DNA of 64,000 bases from Lepus europaeus (Eukaryota; Chordata; Mammalia; Lagomorpha; Leporidae), in the NCBI RefSeq assembly GCF_033115175.1, contig NC_084835.1:102020448-102084447 (forward strand). Reading direction: 5' to 3'. Position numbers and translations under genes: made by a program. Within the stretch, counting starts at the first letter, position 1. Every line of letters starts with the position of its first letter. A model generated the notes under the pieces. It was not told where the DNA came from and ran no database searches. It saw only the letters and a list, made by a program, of their open reading frames with translations. Shown piece after piece: positions 33,665 to 45,827 of this stretch.

Positions 33665-34381
33665 AGAGGAAAATAAATCTCACTATAATAGTCACCACAG
33701 AACAAATACGTGTTTTTTTCCTATTACCTAACCTGACTAATAATATGCCGTACATTATTCTTTGCTTTGTTCCAGTATTATATATTTTAAAAAACTAAAC
33801 TTGAAAATGGCCATAGGTTTTGTGAGCTATCCTCATTTTGTACCAAAATATTTGTGAACTGGAGGGATCCACAATGTATCCTGAAATCTTACTTCAGGTC
33901 AACAAATATTTAATATCCAAAGATGGATTATACGTGTTCCTGAAATGTACTTGGACTTACCTTCAGCATCTCATCATTTTGTCATCTGGTGCTGGATCAT
34001 TAGGAAATATTCTGATCTCTGTCTTAGTTCTCTTAAGTACAATTTTTTTCATAGACTTTTAAGCAGATTAAGGAATATCAAAATAGTTGTGATTCTCTCA
34101 TCTATATGGAAGTCTGTTACTTTTAAGTTTTAATAGATATTTAAGATAATGTTTTTGCAAATGACATGAATTTAACCTTGGGTGATGCTATGATATTGAA
34201 GAGAATCTCCTCATTGAGTTAATACTTTAATTCTGTATAAGATAATCTCAATAATACATGACATTTTATGAATCATTCTTGGGGGAGATATTTGAGAATT
34301 TATTTTGATATTTCCCAGATTTTAGTTTAGATATTAAACTATTGGAAACTGATCCAGTTGCTAATTGTTTATGAAATAAAG
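33665..34381 (+). other. C18orf54: C18orf54 3' UTR with candidate poly(A) signals
   Basis: AATAAA occurs at 33672-33677, only seven bases after the stop codon, and again at 34376-34381 (GAAATAAAG). The second is the more plausible main site, with no recognised repeat before it. The true end needs transcript data. Confidence 0.5.
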
Positions 34382-34474
34382 AAAATGATTATAGAAAATC
34401 TAAAAGCAACTGTTTTAAAGCTGTTTTATAAGGGTCCAACTTTTTAAAGCCATCTGTAGTCTTTTTGTAAAAGT

Positions 34475-34772
34475 TATTTCTGTTTGAAATGCAGAGTTAG
34501 CGGGAGAGACAGAAAAGGATCTTCCACACATTGGTTCACTCCCCAAATGTCCGCAACTGGCAAGGCTAGACCAGACTGAAGCCAGGAGCTTCATCAGGGT
34601 CTCCTTCATTGGTGGCAGGGATTCAAGTACTTGGGGTTCTTCTGCTACTTTTCCAGGCATTTTAGTAGGGAGCTGGGTCAGAAGTGGAATATCCAGGACA
34701 TAAACCTGTACTCACGTGGGATGCTGGCATTCCATGTGGCAGCTTAATCCACTATGCCACATTGCCAGCCGT
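34475..34772 (-). mobile_element. C-SINE downstream of C18orf54
   Basis: Diverged copy from TTCTGTTTGAAATGCAGAG to CTATGCCACATTGCCAGCC, the first repeat after the presumed poly(A) site. Confidence 0.85.
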
Positions 34773-34863
34773 GTTTGTAGTCTTTAATGTTTGTCTTTAG
34801 CTGGAATTGAACAGAGTTCTATAATTTATCAGTTTCTACCAAGGAGATATTCTTTCTTTCCTT

Positions 34864-35532
34864 TTTAAAGATTTTGTTTATTTGGAAGAGTAGAGCTAGA
34901 AAGAGACACAGAGAGAAAAAGAGATATCTTCTATACACTGACCGGCTCCCCAAGTAACTCCAACTGCCAGGTTTGGACCAGGCTAAAGCCAGAAGCCAGA
35001 AACTCCATGTAGGTCTCCCATATGGGTGACAGAGGTCCAAATATGTAGGCCCTCCTTTGCTACCTTCCCAGGCACATTAGCAAGAAGTTAGATGGGAAGC
35101 AGAGCAGCCAGGACTTTGGCACTCTAGTATGAAATGCAGATGTCATGAGTGGTATCTTTTTTTTTTTTTTTTTGACAGGCAGAGTAGACAGTGAGAGAGA
35201 GAGAGACAGAGAGAAAGGTCTTCCTTTTTCCTTTGGTTCACCCCCCAATGGCCGCTGCGGGCGGCGGACCACACTGATCCGAAGCCAGGAGCCAGGTTCT
35301 TCTCCTGGTCTCCCATGCGGGTGCAGGGCCCAAGGATTTGGGCCATCCTCCACTGCACTCCTGGACCACAGCAGAGAGCTGAACTGGAAGAGGAGCAACT
35401 GGGACAGAATCCGGCGCCTTGACGGGGACTAGAACCCGGTGTGCTGGCGCCGCAGGTGGAGGATTAGCCTATTGAGCCGCGGCACCGGCCATGAGTGGTA
35501 TTTTAACCTGCTGTACCACAACACTGGCCCCA
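34864..35532 (-). mobile_element. Old C-SINE split by a younger one
   Basis: Outer copy: AAAGATTTTGTTTATTTGG to GATGTCATGAGTGGTAT, resuming as TTTTAACCTGCTGTACCACAACACTGGCCCC after the inner SINE. Confidence 0.88.
35156..35490 (-). mobile_element. Young C-SINE nested in another
   Basis: GTCAAAA-tailed subtype. Perfect duplication ATGAGTGGTAT at 35145-35155 and 35491-35501, lying within the older SINE. Confidence 0.95.
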
Positions 35533-35667
35533 AGTATTATTTCTGATAAGTGGGGAGCATCTTTACAAAAAAAAAAACCCTAAAATTTAAGTCATAAAGC
35601 ATTGCTAATACAACACATTAAAAATATTTTTAAAAAGCCTGATGAAATTTAATAATAATAGTATGTT

Positions 35668-35712
35668 ACATGTGTGTGTGTGTGTGTGTATATATATACA
35701 TATATATATTTT
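35668..35712. repeat. (TG)n(TA)n microsatellite
   Basis: GTGTGTGTGTGTGTGTG passing into TATATATATACATATATATA. Confidence 0.95.
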
Positions 35713-38060
35713 CTGAATTAACACTCCTGTATATTTCTATTAAAAAGATTAGAATTAATTTTGATAAAATTAAATCCTTTTTAAGTAGAAGACTAAACCT
35801 TTCCATATTTAACACAAAAGGGAAAATTAATGCTCTACTGGTAGATGTTATCAAATTTCTTAAAGCATTAGTTAGACTGTAACATTTTAGAACAGAGAGG
35901 TGTTTCTAGAAATGGGAGCTGTAGCCAAGTCAGTGCTGTTCACTCGCTATGGCATCACCTTCTGGAGATGCTTCCCAGACACCAGATACACTACATGTAG
36001 TCAGCGTAGAACTAATATGCAATTGTTACCTCATGTCTTCGTCTTCTTGGCCTTCTTTAGAATTTGTGTAAGAGTGAATTTTACTAGGCCTGGAACATGA
36101 CTCACCCAGATCTACCTGATGTTTACTCACTTGAAAGCTACATTTTAAAAAGTCATACATACTTTAATCCTCAAAGTAAGTCTTGATTTAGTTGTACAAG
36201 CTGTTTGCTGTAAAGCAGACCACATTCAGAAAAACAGAATGTCAGTGGAGGAAAAAGCAAATAAATTTTGCTAAGTGCCTGTTAAACTATCCAGAGCAAT
36301 ATTGTGAAAACCTTTCTGGTCAAGAATTAAATAAGTAAATAAATAAATGCAGTGTCCATTCCACCATGTTTAACATATCCTATAACAGAAGTATTAAATG
36401 GTGGTTTAATTATCTGGAAAAATATTCTTTGACCCAAGGTGCTTAGGAATTAATATTCAACAGTAAATCTGTTTAGCAAAGATGCTGCCATTTGGTAAGG
36501 TATTAATTTGTAGTGTTTAGGTGTGTGTGTGTTTGTATTTTGTGAAAGTTTACTCAGAAAATCTAAGGGATAAGTGTTTTAGAAATTCTCTAAAGAAGTA
36601 ATTTAATTACATGGTTAATATAAAGATTTTTTCTTTGAGGTTTCTGGGTGGAGACAATAATGTAAACTGCTAAGTTGAGAACTTAAAGCTGATAATGAGA
36701 GCAATTAATTAAAAAAATCGCATTGGGGTTGTAAAATTGAATCTACCCATTGCTCTCTTAGTTGTATTGAGAAAATGTTACATAGAAAAAGTTAAGAAAT
36801 TTTAGTAATATGTTTTAAATTCTTAATTGAGTGTGAAAAATAAATAACAAAACTTAATTACAAAAATTATGAGATCAGGTGTGACCAGTATGTGGCATCA
36901 AGACTGAAATGTATTGTCTTTACTATCAATAAGAATTCTTTCAATTTTTTAAGACGTTCCATTTCAGCTTCATTGATGTTTTTGCCAAATTGAATAATTA
37001 TGTCTTCTTGGGTTCATTTTTGGTATATATCTCTGTTATTTCTTGTGAAAATTTATAAATGTGGGGTATTTTTTTGGTATTGTTTTGTATGTAATAACCT
37101 ATAATAATTTCTTTTTAAATTACATGTAGTTATAACAAAATGCTGCCCAAAGATATATCATGAAAAGATTCCTTATTTTCTCCTGTGTTTTGAATACATG
37201 GAATTGCTTTTGTAGATTTGTCTTTGTTTTTTTTTTGTCCCATTTGTCACTCTTCAGTGTCCCATAAAACCTATTTGTTGGAGTGCTATAAAGCTGTGAA
37301 TTTGTCAAAGTCCAGTAATATAGAAGAAGCCAAAAGAAGCAAGAGGCCAATAAAATTGATAATTTCTTAACAATTTAAGTTTCTTCAAATGTACAAGTCT
37401 GTGTGTCTCTCTGTTCTATGTATAGATTGGATATTTCTAATCTTGTATGTTAAATTGGGTTTCATTTTCTGTCATTCAGTGACTGAGGGTAAAGCTAGGT
37501 CTAACCAGAGTACATTTATAGCGGGTTATTATGATTATCCTTCATTCACTTTCTTCCCTTTCTTTCCTATCTTTCTCACATGCATCCTTAATATTGATTT
37601 TTTTTTATTTATTTCCAAATTGCTGTAGCTATATTGCTTTACTTAGATTTTCCCAAACTTTCCATGTATATTTTTGCCTTTGTGTATATTATTATCATAC
37701 TTGAAATGTGGGCTTAGTATCCCTTATCTGAAAGGCTTGGGACTACAGCATTTCAGATTTTGGAATTTTTTGGTTTTTGGAATATTTGCCTAGACTTCAC
37801 TGTTTAAACATCCCTAATCTGAAATCTGAAATGCTGAAATACTCCAAAATCCCAAAGTTTTTGAGTATCTTGTTGGCATTCAGATTTTTAGATTAGATAT
37901 GCATAAATTGTACTGAATTCTTATGTTTTGTTTACAGCTTATTCTTATATTTCTTCAAAGCTCTGACCAAGTCTTGCATTTTCCTTTTCTAAATGTTTTA
38001 ACCATCCTCCTCAAACTCTGGTAGGTTGGCTGCTTTTTTCTTCCCCTGTCACTCATTTAA
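35713..38060. other. Intergenic DNA, mostly unique
   Basis: AT-rich, without SINEs until 38,072. One DNA-transposon-like block is listed at 37,711. No coding exon with convincing splice signals or similarity was seen. Confidence 0.5.
37711..37910. repeat. MER-type DNA transposon fossil with internal inverted symmetry
   Basis: GTATCCCTTATCTGAAAGGCTTGGG...TTTCAGATTTTGGAATTTTTTGG and, after ATCCCTAATCTGAAATCTGAAATG, the inverse AATCCCAAAGTTTTTGAG and TTTTTAGATTAG. The pattern is that of a common mammalian MER element; family not determined. Confidence 0.55.
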
Positions 38061-38071
38061 TTTTAGTATTT

Positions 38072-39627
38072 CTTTTTTTTTTTAAGATTTTATTTATTTG
38101 ACAGGTAGTTATTTTTTAAATTTATTTTTTATTTTTTTACTTTTATTTAATGAATATAAATTTCCAAAGTACAGTTTATGGATTACAATGGCTTTCCCCC
38201 ACCCCATAACTTCCCTCCCACCTGCAACCCTCCCATCTCCCGCTCCCTCTCCCCTTCCATTCACATCAAGATTCATTTTCAATTATCTTCATATACAGAA
38301 GATCAATTTAGTATATATTAAGTAAAGATTTCAACAGTTTGCACCCACACAGAAACACAAAGTGCAACATACTGTTTCAGTACTAGTTATAGCATTAAAT
38401 CACAATGTATAGCACATTAAGGACAGAGATCCTACATGAGGAATAATTACACAGTGAATCCTGTTATTGACTTAACAATTTGACACTCTTGTTTATTGAC
38501 ACCCTAGGCTCTTGTCATGAGTTGCCAAGGCTATGGAAGCCTTTTGAGTTCGCCAGCTCAAATCTTATTTAGACAAGGTCATAGTCAAAGTGGAAGTTCT
38601 CTCCTCCCTTCAGAGAAAGGTACCTCCTTCTTTGATGACCTGTTCTTTCCACTGGGATCTCGCTCGCAGAGATCTTTCATTTAGGTGTTTTTTTTTTTTG
38701 TTTTGTTTTGTTTTTTGTTTTTTTTTTTTTTTTTTCGCCAGAGTGTCTTGGCTTTCCATGCCTGAAAATACTCTCATGGGCTTTTCAGCTGGATCCAAAT
38801 GCCTTAAGGGCTGATTCTGAGGCCAGAGTGCTGTTTAGGACATCAGCCATTCTATGAGTCTGCTGTGTATCCCGCTTCCCATGTTGGATTGTTCTCTCAG
38901 TTTTTTATTCTATCAGTTAGTATTTGCAGACACTAGTCTTGTTTATGTGATTCCTTTGACTCTTAGATCTATCATGATCAATTGTGAACAGAAATTGATC
39001 ACTTGGACTAGTGAGATGGCATTGGTACATGCCACCTTGATGGGATTGAATTGGAATCTCCTGGTATGTTTCTAACTCTACCATTTGGGGCAAGTCCGAT
39101 TGAGCACGTCCCAAATTGTACATCTCTTCCCTCTCTTATTCCCACTCTTATATTTAACAGGGATCACTTTTCAGTTAAGTTTCAACACTTAAGAATAATT
39201 GTGTATTAATTACAGAATTCAACCAAAAGTATTAAGTAGAACAAACAAAAAAATACTAAAAGGGGTAAAGTATTAAGTTGTTCATCAACAGTCAGGGCCA
39301 CGGCTGATCAAGTCACCGTTTCTCATAGTGTCCATTTCACAACAGGTAGTTATAGACATTGAGAGGGAGAGACAGGGAGAAAGTTTTTCCTTCTGTTGGT
39401 TCACTTCCCAAATGGCCTCAACGGCCGGAGCTGTGCCAATCCGAAGCCAGGAGCTTCTTCCAGGTCTCTCACATGGATGCAGGGGCCCAAGGACTTGGGC
39501 CATCTTCTTCTGCTTTCCCAGGCCACAGCTGGATTGGAAGAGGAGCAGCCAGGACTAGAACCGGCACCCATATGGGAAGCCGGCACTACAGAAGGAAGAT
39601 TAGCCTACTGTGCTACAGTGCCATTCC
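38072..39627 (-). mobile_element. C-SINE split by an L1 tail
   Basis: The SINE's left 40 bp (TTTTTAAGATTTTATTTATTTG, 38072-38112) and its remainder (39342-39627) are separated by an L1 insertion. SINE target duplication TAGTATTTCTT at 38064-38074 and 39628-39638. Confidence 0.92.
38113..39341 (-). mobile_element. 5'-truncated L1 3' UTR inserted in a C-SINE
   Basis: Antisense L1 3' end, 1.23 kb, from the A-rich tail (T-rich here) to AGTGTCCATTTCACA. Target duplication ACAGGTAGTTAT (38101-38112 and 39342-39353) is SINE sequence. Confidence 0.93.
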
Positions 39628-39939
39628 TAGTATTTCTTGTTTTAATGCTTGGGATAGTGCTCTTTTATCATATTAACCACGTAGAAGAGAAAATACATCT
39701 CAAAAGATGATAGATATCTGATTGTGTTTTATCTCCTTTCTGACAATTCATCTTATATTTTTATATAATCAGGAAAAAAGTAAACTGTTTTCTGTAGTAG
39801 TCTTACATATTGATTGATAATTCTAAACCTGGTTCTCCATATAAATTCAAGATAATAGATACTATGTCCTTTACTTTTGAAATGTTTTGCAAATCCTCTT
39901 TAAAAGTTTTAAGAAACACTTTTGTTTTTAATTAAAAAT

Positions 39940-40240
39940 TTTTAGAGCAATAATTAGGTTCATGGCAAAATCAAGAGGAGTTTACAGAGATTTCCCATAT
40001 GCTTCCTGCTCCCACACACTCAGCCTCCCCTGTTTTCAACATTTGTCACCAGAGTCTTAGATTTATTAAAATGGAGGAAGCTGGACTGACACATCATTAT
40101 CACCTCAAATAGGGTTTAGTCTTGGTCATGTATCCTCAGTGGATTTGGACAAATGTATAAATGACATGGATCTCCATGTGTACTTTTACCACCTGAAAAA
40201 TCCTGTGCTGTTCATTCATCTGTCCCCCATTCACTGCAAA
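39940..40240 (-). mobile_element. Old L1M 3' UTR
   Basis: TTTTTAGAGCAATAATTAGGTTC, ACACTCAGCCTCCCC, TGACACATCATTATCACC and GGACAAATGTATAAATGACATG follow a common mammal-wide L1 3' end, read antisense. Confidence 0.7.
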
Positions 40241-40477
40241 TCTGTTTTGAAATGAGGTAAATTCTGATTTGGGGGGAGTTATTTCCTTTTTGCTGTTGCT
40301 GTTATTCATTTGATTGGATCAATACTTTTAAGTATTGAGGATGATGTAGTTTTCTGATACCTTGAGCCATCAAAATTCTAGGATTTCTGAATATTTCAGT
40401 GTTTTACAATCCATCAGATAATACAAGCCATTTTACAGATCTAGAACTAAATCTAGGAAAATCTCACTTGCTGATTC

Positions 40478-40838
40478 CATTTGTGCTGCTACAATATAAT
40501 ACTCAAGACTTGGTAATTGATAAGGAGCAAAAAATTTTTTCTCATTTCTGAAGGCTGGGAAATCCAGTGTCAATGTCCCAGCAAGCTCGGGTGTCTGGTG
40601 AGAGCTGGCTGCTTTGCGTCAAAATGGTTTCTTGATGCTATATCCTCCAGAGGGGAGGAGCCTTGTGTCCTCACATGACAGATGGGAAGGCAGGCATCAA
40701 GCCCTTTTATGAGTGCATTAATCTACTTATGAGGGTAGAGGTCTCAGTCACCTAAATACCTCCCACCTCCTAATTTTGTTGCATTAATTTTTCAGCACAT
40801 GTATTTTGGGAGACCCATTCAGACCATTGCACTGGCTT
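40478..40838 (-). repeat. LTR-type fossil (MaLR-like), same family as 3,222-3,505
   Basis: Inverse of the element at 3,222: TTTGTGCTGCTACAATATAATAC, CTGAAGGCTGGGAAATCCAGTG, GTGTCTGGTGAGAGCTGGC, GTGTCCTCACATGACAG, TATGAGGGTAGAGGTCTCAGTCACC. It is non-coding. Confidence 0.6.
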
Positions 40839-42127
40839 TGTATTGTCTTGTTTCTTTGACCTGGTTTGATGGCAACTGTACTAATTTGAGCCTAATTTAG
40901 AAACAAACTACCCAGTGAGTTTAGAAAATGGAAGTTTAATATTAAAAAAAAACTTTTAAGGCATGACAGAATATGTAAGGGAACTATATGTGGTACTCTA
41001 GAGTTGAGGGAGAGTATCTAGGGAAGAACAAACTTGGAAGAGATGAGGTTTATCTTTGGGTTCAGACCTTGTTGAAGAAGGGGGCTACAGTTCACTGGTT
41101 GGCAAAGTTACTAGTTTGCCCACAGAGCTGTTCTTTAGTCACCAGGCAAGTAGGAAGCCACTCTCCATGGTAAAGGGAAGCTGCTAGTGGTGACTGGACA
41201 TGCAGAGGGCATGGGTGGGATGCCAGTGCTGGCCAAACACCTGAAACATGAGGGGTCTATGTTGGGAGAGTCAGAAAGGTGACCAATAGCCAAGTCACTA
41301 AAGAGAGTAGTATATTTTGGGAATGTGGGGCAGAGCACTACTGTTCACACCCACACATGTTACTCATGGTGTAGCTATCAGAAAGCAGGAGAAATCCTTC
41401 ACGGTGAATTTGGACCTGAAGGATATGAAATTGATAATTAGTGCAGAAGTTGATTAGGTTCTAGGAAGGTTTTGATGGGCAAAAACATCACAAGGTATAA
41501 AAGCATGTCACAGTCTGCCATCCCTCTTGTGCAACATACTCCATAGCTTGCCACAAGCAAGAAATGTGTGTGTATAGGTAAGGTGGCAAAGATGTCAGAT
41601 CATACAGAAAACAAAAACAATGCGAAACCTGCAACCAATAATGATATTTCCAAAATAATGAAAGCTTCATAAAAGAAAATAGTTCATGAACTAGAAATGT
41701 GGGACTATTATAAGTATTCAGTAAGTATATGAATGAGATACTCAGAGGTATAGAATGTTCTTTCATTAGTTTGCATCAGGATTGCCTTATTTCTGGAAGT
41801 AGAAAATTCCCTGAAATTGGAGTGCTTTGTTTCCTAGTGTATTCTTGATTCACTTAATCACAACTTGCTTTTCCATGAAAGACTGTGTCTTCCATGTGTC
41901 TTAATTTGGCTTTTCAAGGAAATCTCACATACTCAGTTTTCCTAATCAGGAAGATAATGGTCCATCCTTCAGGCTAAGTGTTCCTAGTTTCTGCATTATT
42001 TCCTGGGACGATTTTATTATTTTCTTGATGCTTTCCAGCTTTCTATTTTTATTTTGAAGATATTGATTTATTTGCAAAATAGTTCAAGTGGATTTTAGGT
42101 ATTTGGAGACTTTTCTGGCTTTCCCTT

Positions 42128-42290
42128 TTTTTTTTTTTTTTTAACATTTTTTGATTAGCACGTGATGCATGTATATTTTAATGGGATATCATGCAATATT
42201 TCAGCACATGTATACAAACTGATCAAAACAGGCAAATTAGTATTGCCATGTCCTTATCTTTATGTTTAGAACCTACCAGCTCTTAATGTT
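42128..42290 (-). mobile_element. Old L1M tail fragment
   Basis: Poly-T (42128-42142) followed by TAATGGGATATCATGCAATATT and ACTGATCAAAACAGGCAAATTAG, similar to the block at 22,270. Confidence 0.6.
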
Positions 42291-42348
42291 TTTGATTTAA
42301 ATGTGACAGCAGATGTCCAAGGTATAGATAGAGTAGAATGGAGAAATT

Positions 42349-42700
42349 GGTGGGCGCTGCGGCTCAATAGGCTAATCCTCCGCCTTGCGGCGCCGGCACA
42401 CCGGGTTCTAGCCCCAGTCGGGGCACCGATCCTGTCCCGGTTGCCCCTCTTCCAGGCCAGCTCTCTGCTGTGGCCAGGGAGTGCAGGGGAGGATGGCCCA
42501 AGTCCTTGGGCCCTGCACCCCATGGGAGACCAGGAGAAGCACCTGGCTCCTGCCATCGGATCAGCGCGGTGCGCCGGCCGCAGCGCGCCAACCGTGGCGG
42601 CCATTGGAGGGTGAACCAACGGCAAAGGAATACCTTTCTCTCTGTCTCTCTCTCTCTCTCACTGTCCACTCTGCCTGTCAAAAAAAAAAGTAAAAAAAAA
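42349..42700 (+). mobile_element. Young C-SINE (GTCAAAA-tailed)
   Basis: GGTGGGCGCTGCGGCTCAATAGG head, CTGCCTGTCAAAAAAAAAAG tail. Target duplication AGAATGGAGAAATT (42335) and AGAATGGGGAAATT (42704). Confidence 0.95.
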
Positions 42701-42885
42701 AAAAGAATGGGGAAATTATAGAGGTTGATTATTTAATTTATTATTTGATTCAACTTAGGTTTGGCTCTTGGTAGTGTGCCAGATGAGAGGCAAGGTGTGG
42801 AGGGAGATGTAGAAGGGAGGTGATGATAAATAAGTTGGCTTGATTCTGTTGTGAGGAATGAAGTGGTGGGAAAATGTGTATAAGT

Positions 42886-42904
42886 ACACACACACACACA
42901 CACA
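42886..42904. repeat. (CA)n microsatellite
   Basis: About nine CA units in ACACACACACACACACACAC. Confidence 0.9.
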
Positions 42905-43289
42905 GAGGCATAATCCATACACGTAAGTATTGTTTCAGAGAAATGAAGATGGGACATTGACAGAAGCACAGAAGATGGATCAGCTAAGGAGCCTGGGAAA
43001 AATCCAGAAAGATTTCACTCAAGAGGTGATACTTGAGTTGATCTAGAATACTGTACTGAAGTTCATTACCAATGAAATTTGAAATTTGGTAGAAGAGTAT
43101 TCTAGTCAGGAATTAATAGATGCAAAGCCCTGAGCGGTGAAAAGATCTGATACAGAATTTATTGAATCGAGGGCTGTGTTGTGTGTTGTGGTATGTGATA
43201 CATCAGGCAGATTTGTTTTCTGACTTTCATCATTAGCCATTCATGTGGACAAGTGATTTGAACATGCTTGAATCTTTTCCCCAACTTAA

Positions 43290-43558
43290 TTTTCATTAGA
43301 GATGAGGAGGGGAAGGGAGAAAGATCTCATCTGCTAGCCCACTCCCCAAATGCCCACAGTGGCCAAGCTTGGCAACTGAATCTGATGGCCTGGAATTCAA
43401 TACAGCTCTCCCAAGTGGACCCAGCTACCAAGGCCATCAGCTGCTGCCTTCCGTTGTCTGCTTTAGCAGGAAGCAGAATCAGGAGCCAGAACTAGGAACT
43501 GAACCCGGGTACTCCAGTGAGAGTGTCCTAACTGCTAGACTAGAATGCTCACTCCCCC
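43290..43558 (-). mobile_element. Old C-SINE
   Basis: Decayed copy: CCCACTCCCCAAATGCCC, AGGAACTGAACCCGGGTACTCC and a lost tail. Confidence 0.7.
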
Positions 43559-43689
43559 TCTCATTTTTGATACCTACTTTGCAATTTTGAGTATTAAATG
43601 AGGAAGGTCTGCCTGTCACATACTTGTATGATTTCAGGAAATAGTAGCTGATAACAGTGGTAATGTTTACTTGGGGGGATGGGGAACTA

Positions 43690-44245
43690 GGAATAAGACA
43701 TAAGGCTGCTTCTGCCCCTGTGTCTTCACATTTTCCACACTACAGCAAGAGTAAGATTTCATAAACATGTCAGATGATGTTTCACCTCTTCTAAAAATGC
43801 CCAGTGCCTTTCTATCTCAGAGTAAAGTGTGAAGAGCCTACCATGGCCTGAAAACAGCCCTTCGTGTTGTATCAAAATCTCTCAGATGCCTCACCCCAAA
43901 CTAGGACATTGCCTACCACTCTGCTCTGTGATTCAACCACTTTGGTCTTGCAAGTTCTCTAACCACACATACTTCGGCCTCCCAGACCTTTGCCATACTT
44001 CCTCCAACTGGATGGTCTTTCCCCAAATATTTCATTACATATGCCCTCACTTCTCTTGGGTGTCTGCTGAAATGTCCGTTTACTAGGGACCACCACCACT
44101 CCCCATACCATTGCTCTTTGCCCCCTTTGCTCCTTTATTTTGCTTAATTTTGAGGGTAGGGGACTCTTTCACACTGAATCCCCCACAGTTGGAATAGTGT
44201 CTTGCGGTAATATAAGTAAGTACTCCACAAATATTTGTTTGCTGA
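43690..44245 (+). repeat. L2 fragment
   Basis: CCCACACTACAGCAAGAGTAAG-type start, AAAAATGCCCAGTGCCTTTC, TTTGCCATACTTCCTCC, GTGTCTGCTGAAATGTCC and GCTGAATAAGGGACTTG; the block order is that of the L2 3' end. Confidence 0.75.
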
Positions 44246-44589
44246 ATAAGGGACTTGATATAAGCTAAAAATCTTGTCCTATAGGCAAAAGGAAAGGAAT
44301 CAGTATTTTTGATGCAGTACAAAGTAGATATTAATTTTTTGTTAGTCCCTACATTGATTTGTGCTTGTAGAAGTAGAACTTGTTTTTCAGATCCTAATCA
44401 TTTTCCTTTTTTTCTAGTAACCAGATCCTTAAACCTAATATCTGGCATAATGGCATAATTCACTGTTAATAATTTCATTAGAAAGGAATAAAGGGTAGAA
44501 TGCAGTGTGCTGTATTTTCTCAGAGAAAGAAGTACTCTTAATTAGGTTTACCAGGATGTATTAATGTAAAATAAGTTCCTTGAATACAG

Positions 44590-44712
44590 GGGTTCTTCAA
44601 AACCGTCATGGAAAACACGTATTATGAAAAATCTATGTATAGGTTTCAAAACATTTTGCACCAAAATCTGTCTTTTAATTCTCCATGAATTTCTTGAAGT
44701 ATTTGTATATAG
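44590..44712 (+). mobile_element. Short mariner-type (MARNA-like) element
   Basis: GGGGTTCTTCAAAACCGTCATGG at the left and CTCCATGAATTTCTTGAAGTATTTG at the right are inverted ends. Centre TTTCAAAACATTTTGCACC. It is the third copy of this family in the window. Confidence 0.7.
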
Positions 44713-44754
44713 GTTTGAATATATATATATATGTATATATATAAATTATTTTAG

Positions 44755-45055
44755 AGGCTGGTGTTGTGGTACAGTGAGCTTAAGTACTGCTTGCAATGCT
44801 GGCATTCCATATGGGTGCAGGTTCGAGTCCCGGCTGCCTCATTTCTGATCCAGCTCCCTACTAAAGTGCCTGAGAAAGCAGCAGAAGATAGCCCAGGTGA
44901 TTGGGTCACTAAGGTGGGAGACCTGAAGAAGCTGTTGGCTCCTGGCTTCTGCCTGCGCTATAGCCATTTGGGGAGTGAACCAGGTGATAGAAGATCTTTT
45001 TCTCTGTGTCTCTCCCTCTCTCTGTAACTCTGCCTTTCAGATAAAATAAATTTTT
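44755..45055 (+). mobile_element. C-SINE
   Basis: GAGGCTGGTGTTGTGGTACAG head, GGTTCGAGTCCCGGCTGCC B box, AGATAAAATAAATTTTTAAG tail. An (AT)n tract lies just before it (44,720-44,745). Confidence 0.9.
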
Positions 45056-45069
45056 AAGAAATTTGTTTG

Positions 45070-45355
45070 TTTTTCTTAAAAAATTGTTTATTTTCTTTGA
45101 AAGGCAGAGAGATGAAGATCTGACACCCACTGATTCACTCCTCAAATAATCACAGCAACAGGCTGGGTCAGGCCAAAGCTAAGAGCGGAGAACTTAATCT
45201 GGGTCTCCCAAATGGGTGACAGGGACCCAACTACTTGAGACATCACCAGCTGCCTCCCAGGGTGTGCATTAGCAGGAAACGGATCCAAAATTCAAGCCCA
45301 AGGGATGTGGATGTCTTATGTGACCTCTTACCCACTGTGCCAAATACCCACCCCA
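45070..45355 (-). mobile_element. Old C-SINE
   Basis: AAAATTGTTTATTTTCTTTGAAAGGC to ACTGTGCCAAATACCCACCCC, tail-to-tail with the preceding SINE. Confidence 0.8.
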
Positions 45356-45827
45356 GACTTGGGTATTATCATGTTAAGAGAGCTGTTGATTTGTTTTAGT
45401 TTACAGTAGTGTAAAATATTTAATGCATTGAACCATTTTCTTATTTTGGGGGGGGGGGTGAAAAATAAATGAACACAAAGTCCCAACTGGAAGGAGTCCA
45501 GAAGCCCTGATGATGGTGAGGAACATCGTGTGGACTTGGCTCAGCCAGGGCTGGAAAGAATATGATCATGCCTCTGACAGAAACTGACCACCCCTTTAAA
45601 TCTCTTAAAGAATCAACAATCCTTCTATGTAGATGCCTGGAGAAGCAAAGATTGCATTAAGAAATGGACTTACTAATTATTTTAGTCAGAGCACCTTTTA
45701 AATCACTTAAGTATTCAACACTTTTTTTTTTTACACACACAAAAAAATCAGATTATTCCAAGTCAAACAGAATTAATAGTCTATTAAAATGAGCAAAAAA
45801 TTGTCAACCAAACCTTAATAAAATGCT

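Larger units (their letters stand above)
39640..42125. other. Intergenic DNA with old repeats only
   Basis: Besides the L1M and LTR-like fossils listed separately, no SINE, exon or RNA gene was recognised. The 60-90 codon frames near 40,988-41,766 lack similarity and splice context. Confidence 0.5.

Noticed and set aside
40988-41766. Frames of 60-92 codons in the 41-kb interval as a possible gene downstream of C18orf54
   Set aside because: No similarity, no splice context, and a typical length for random AT-rich DNA.
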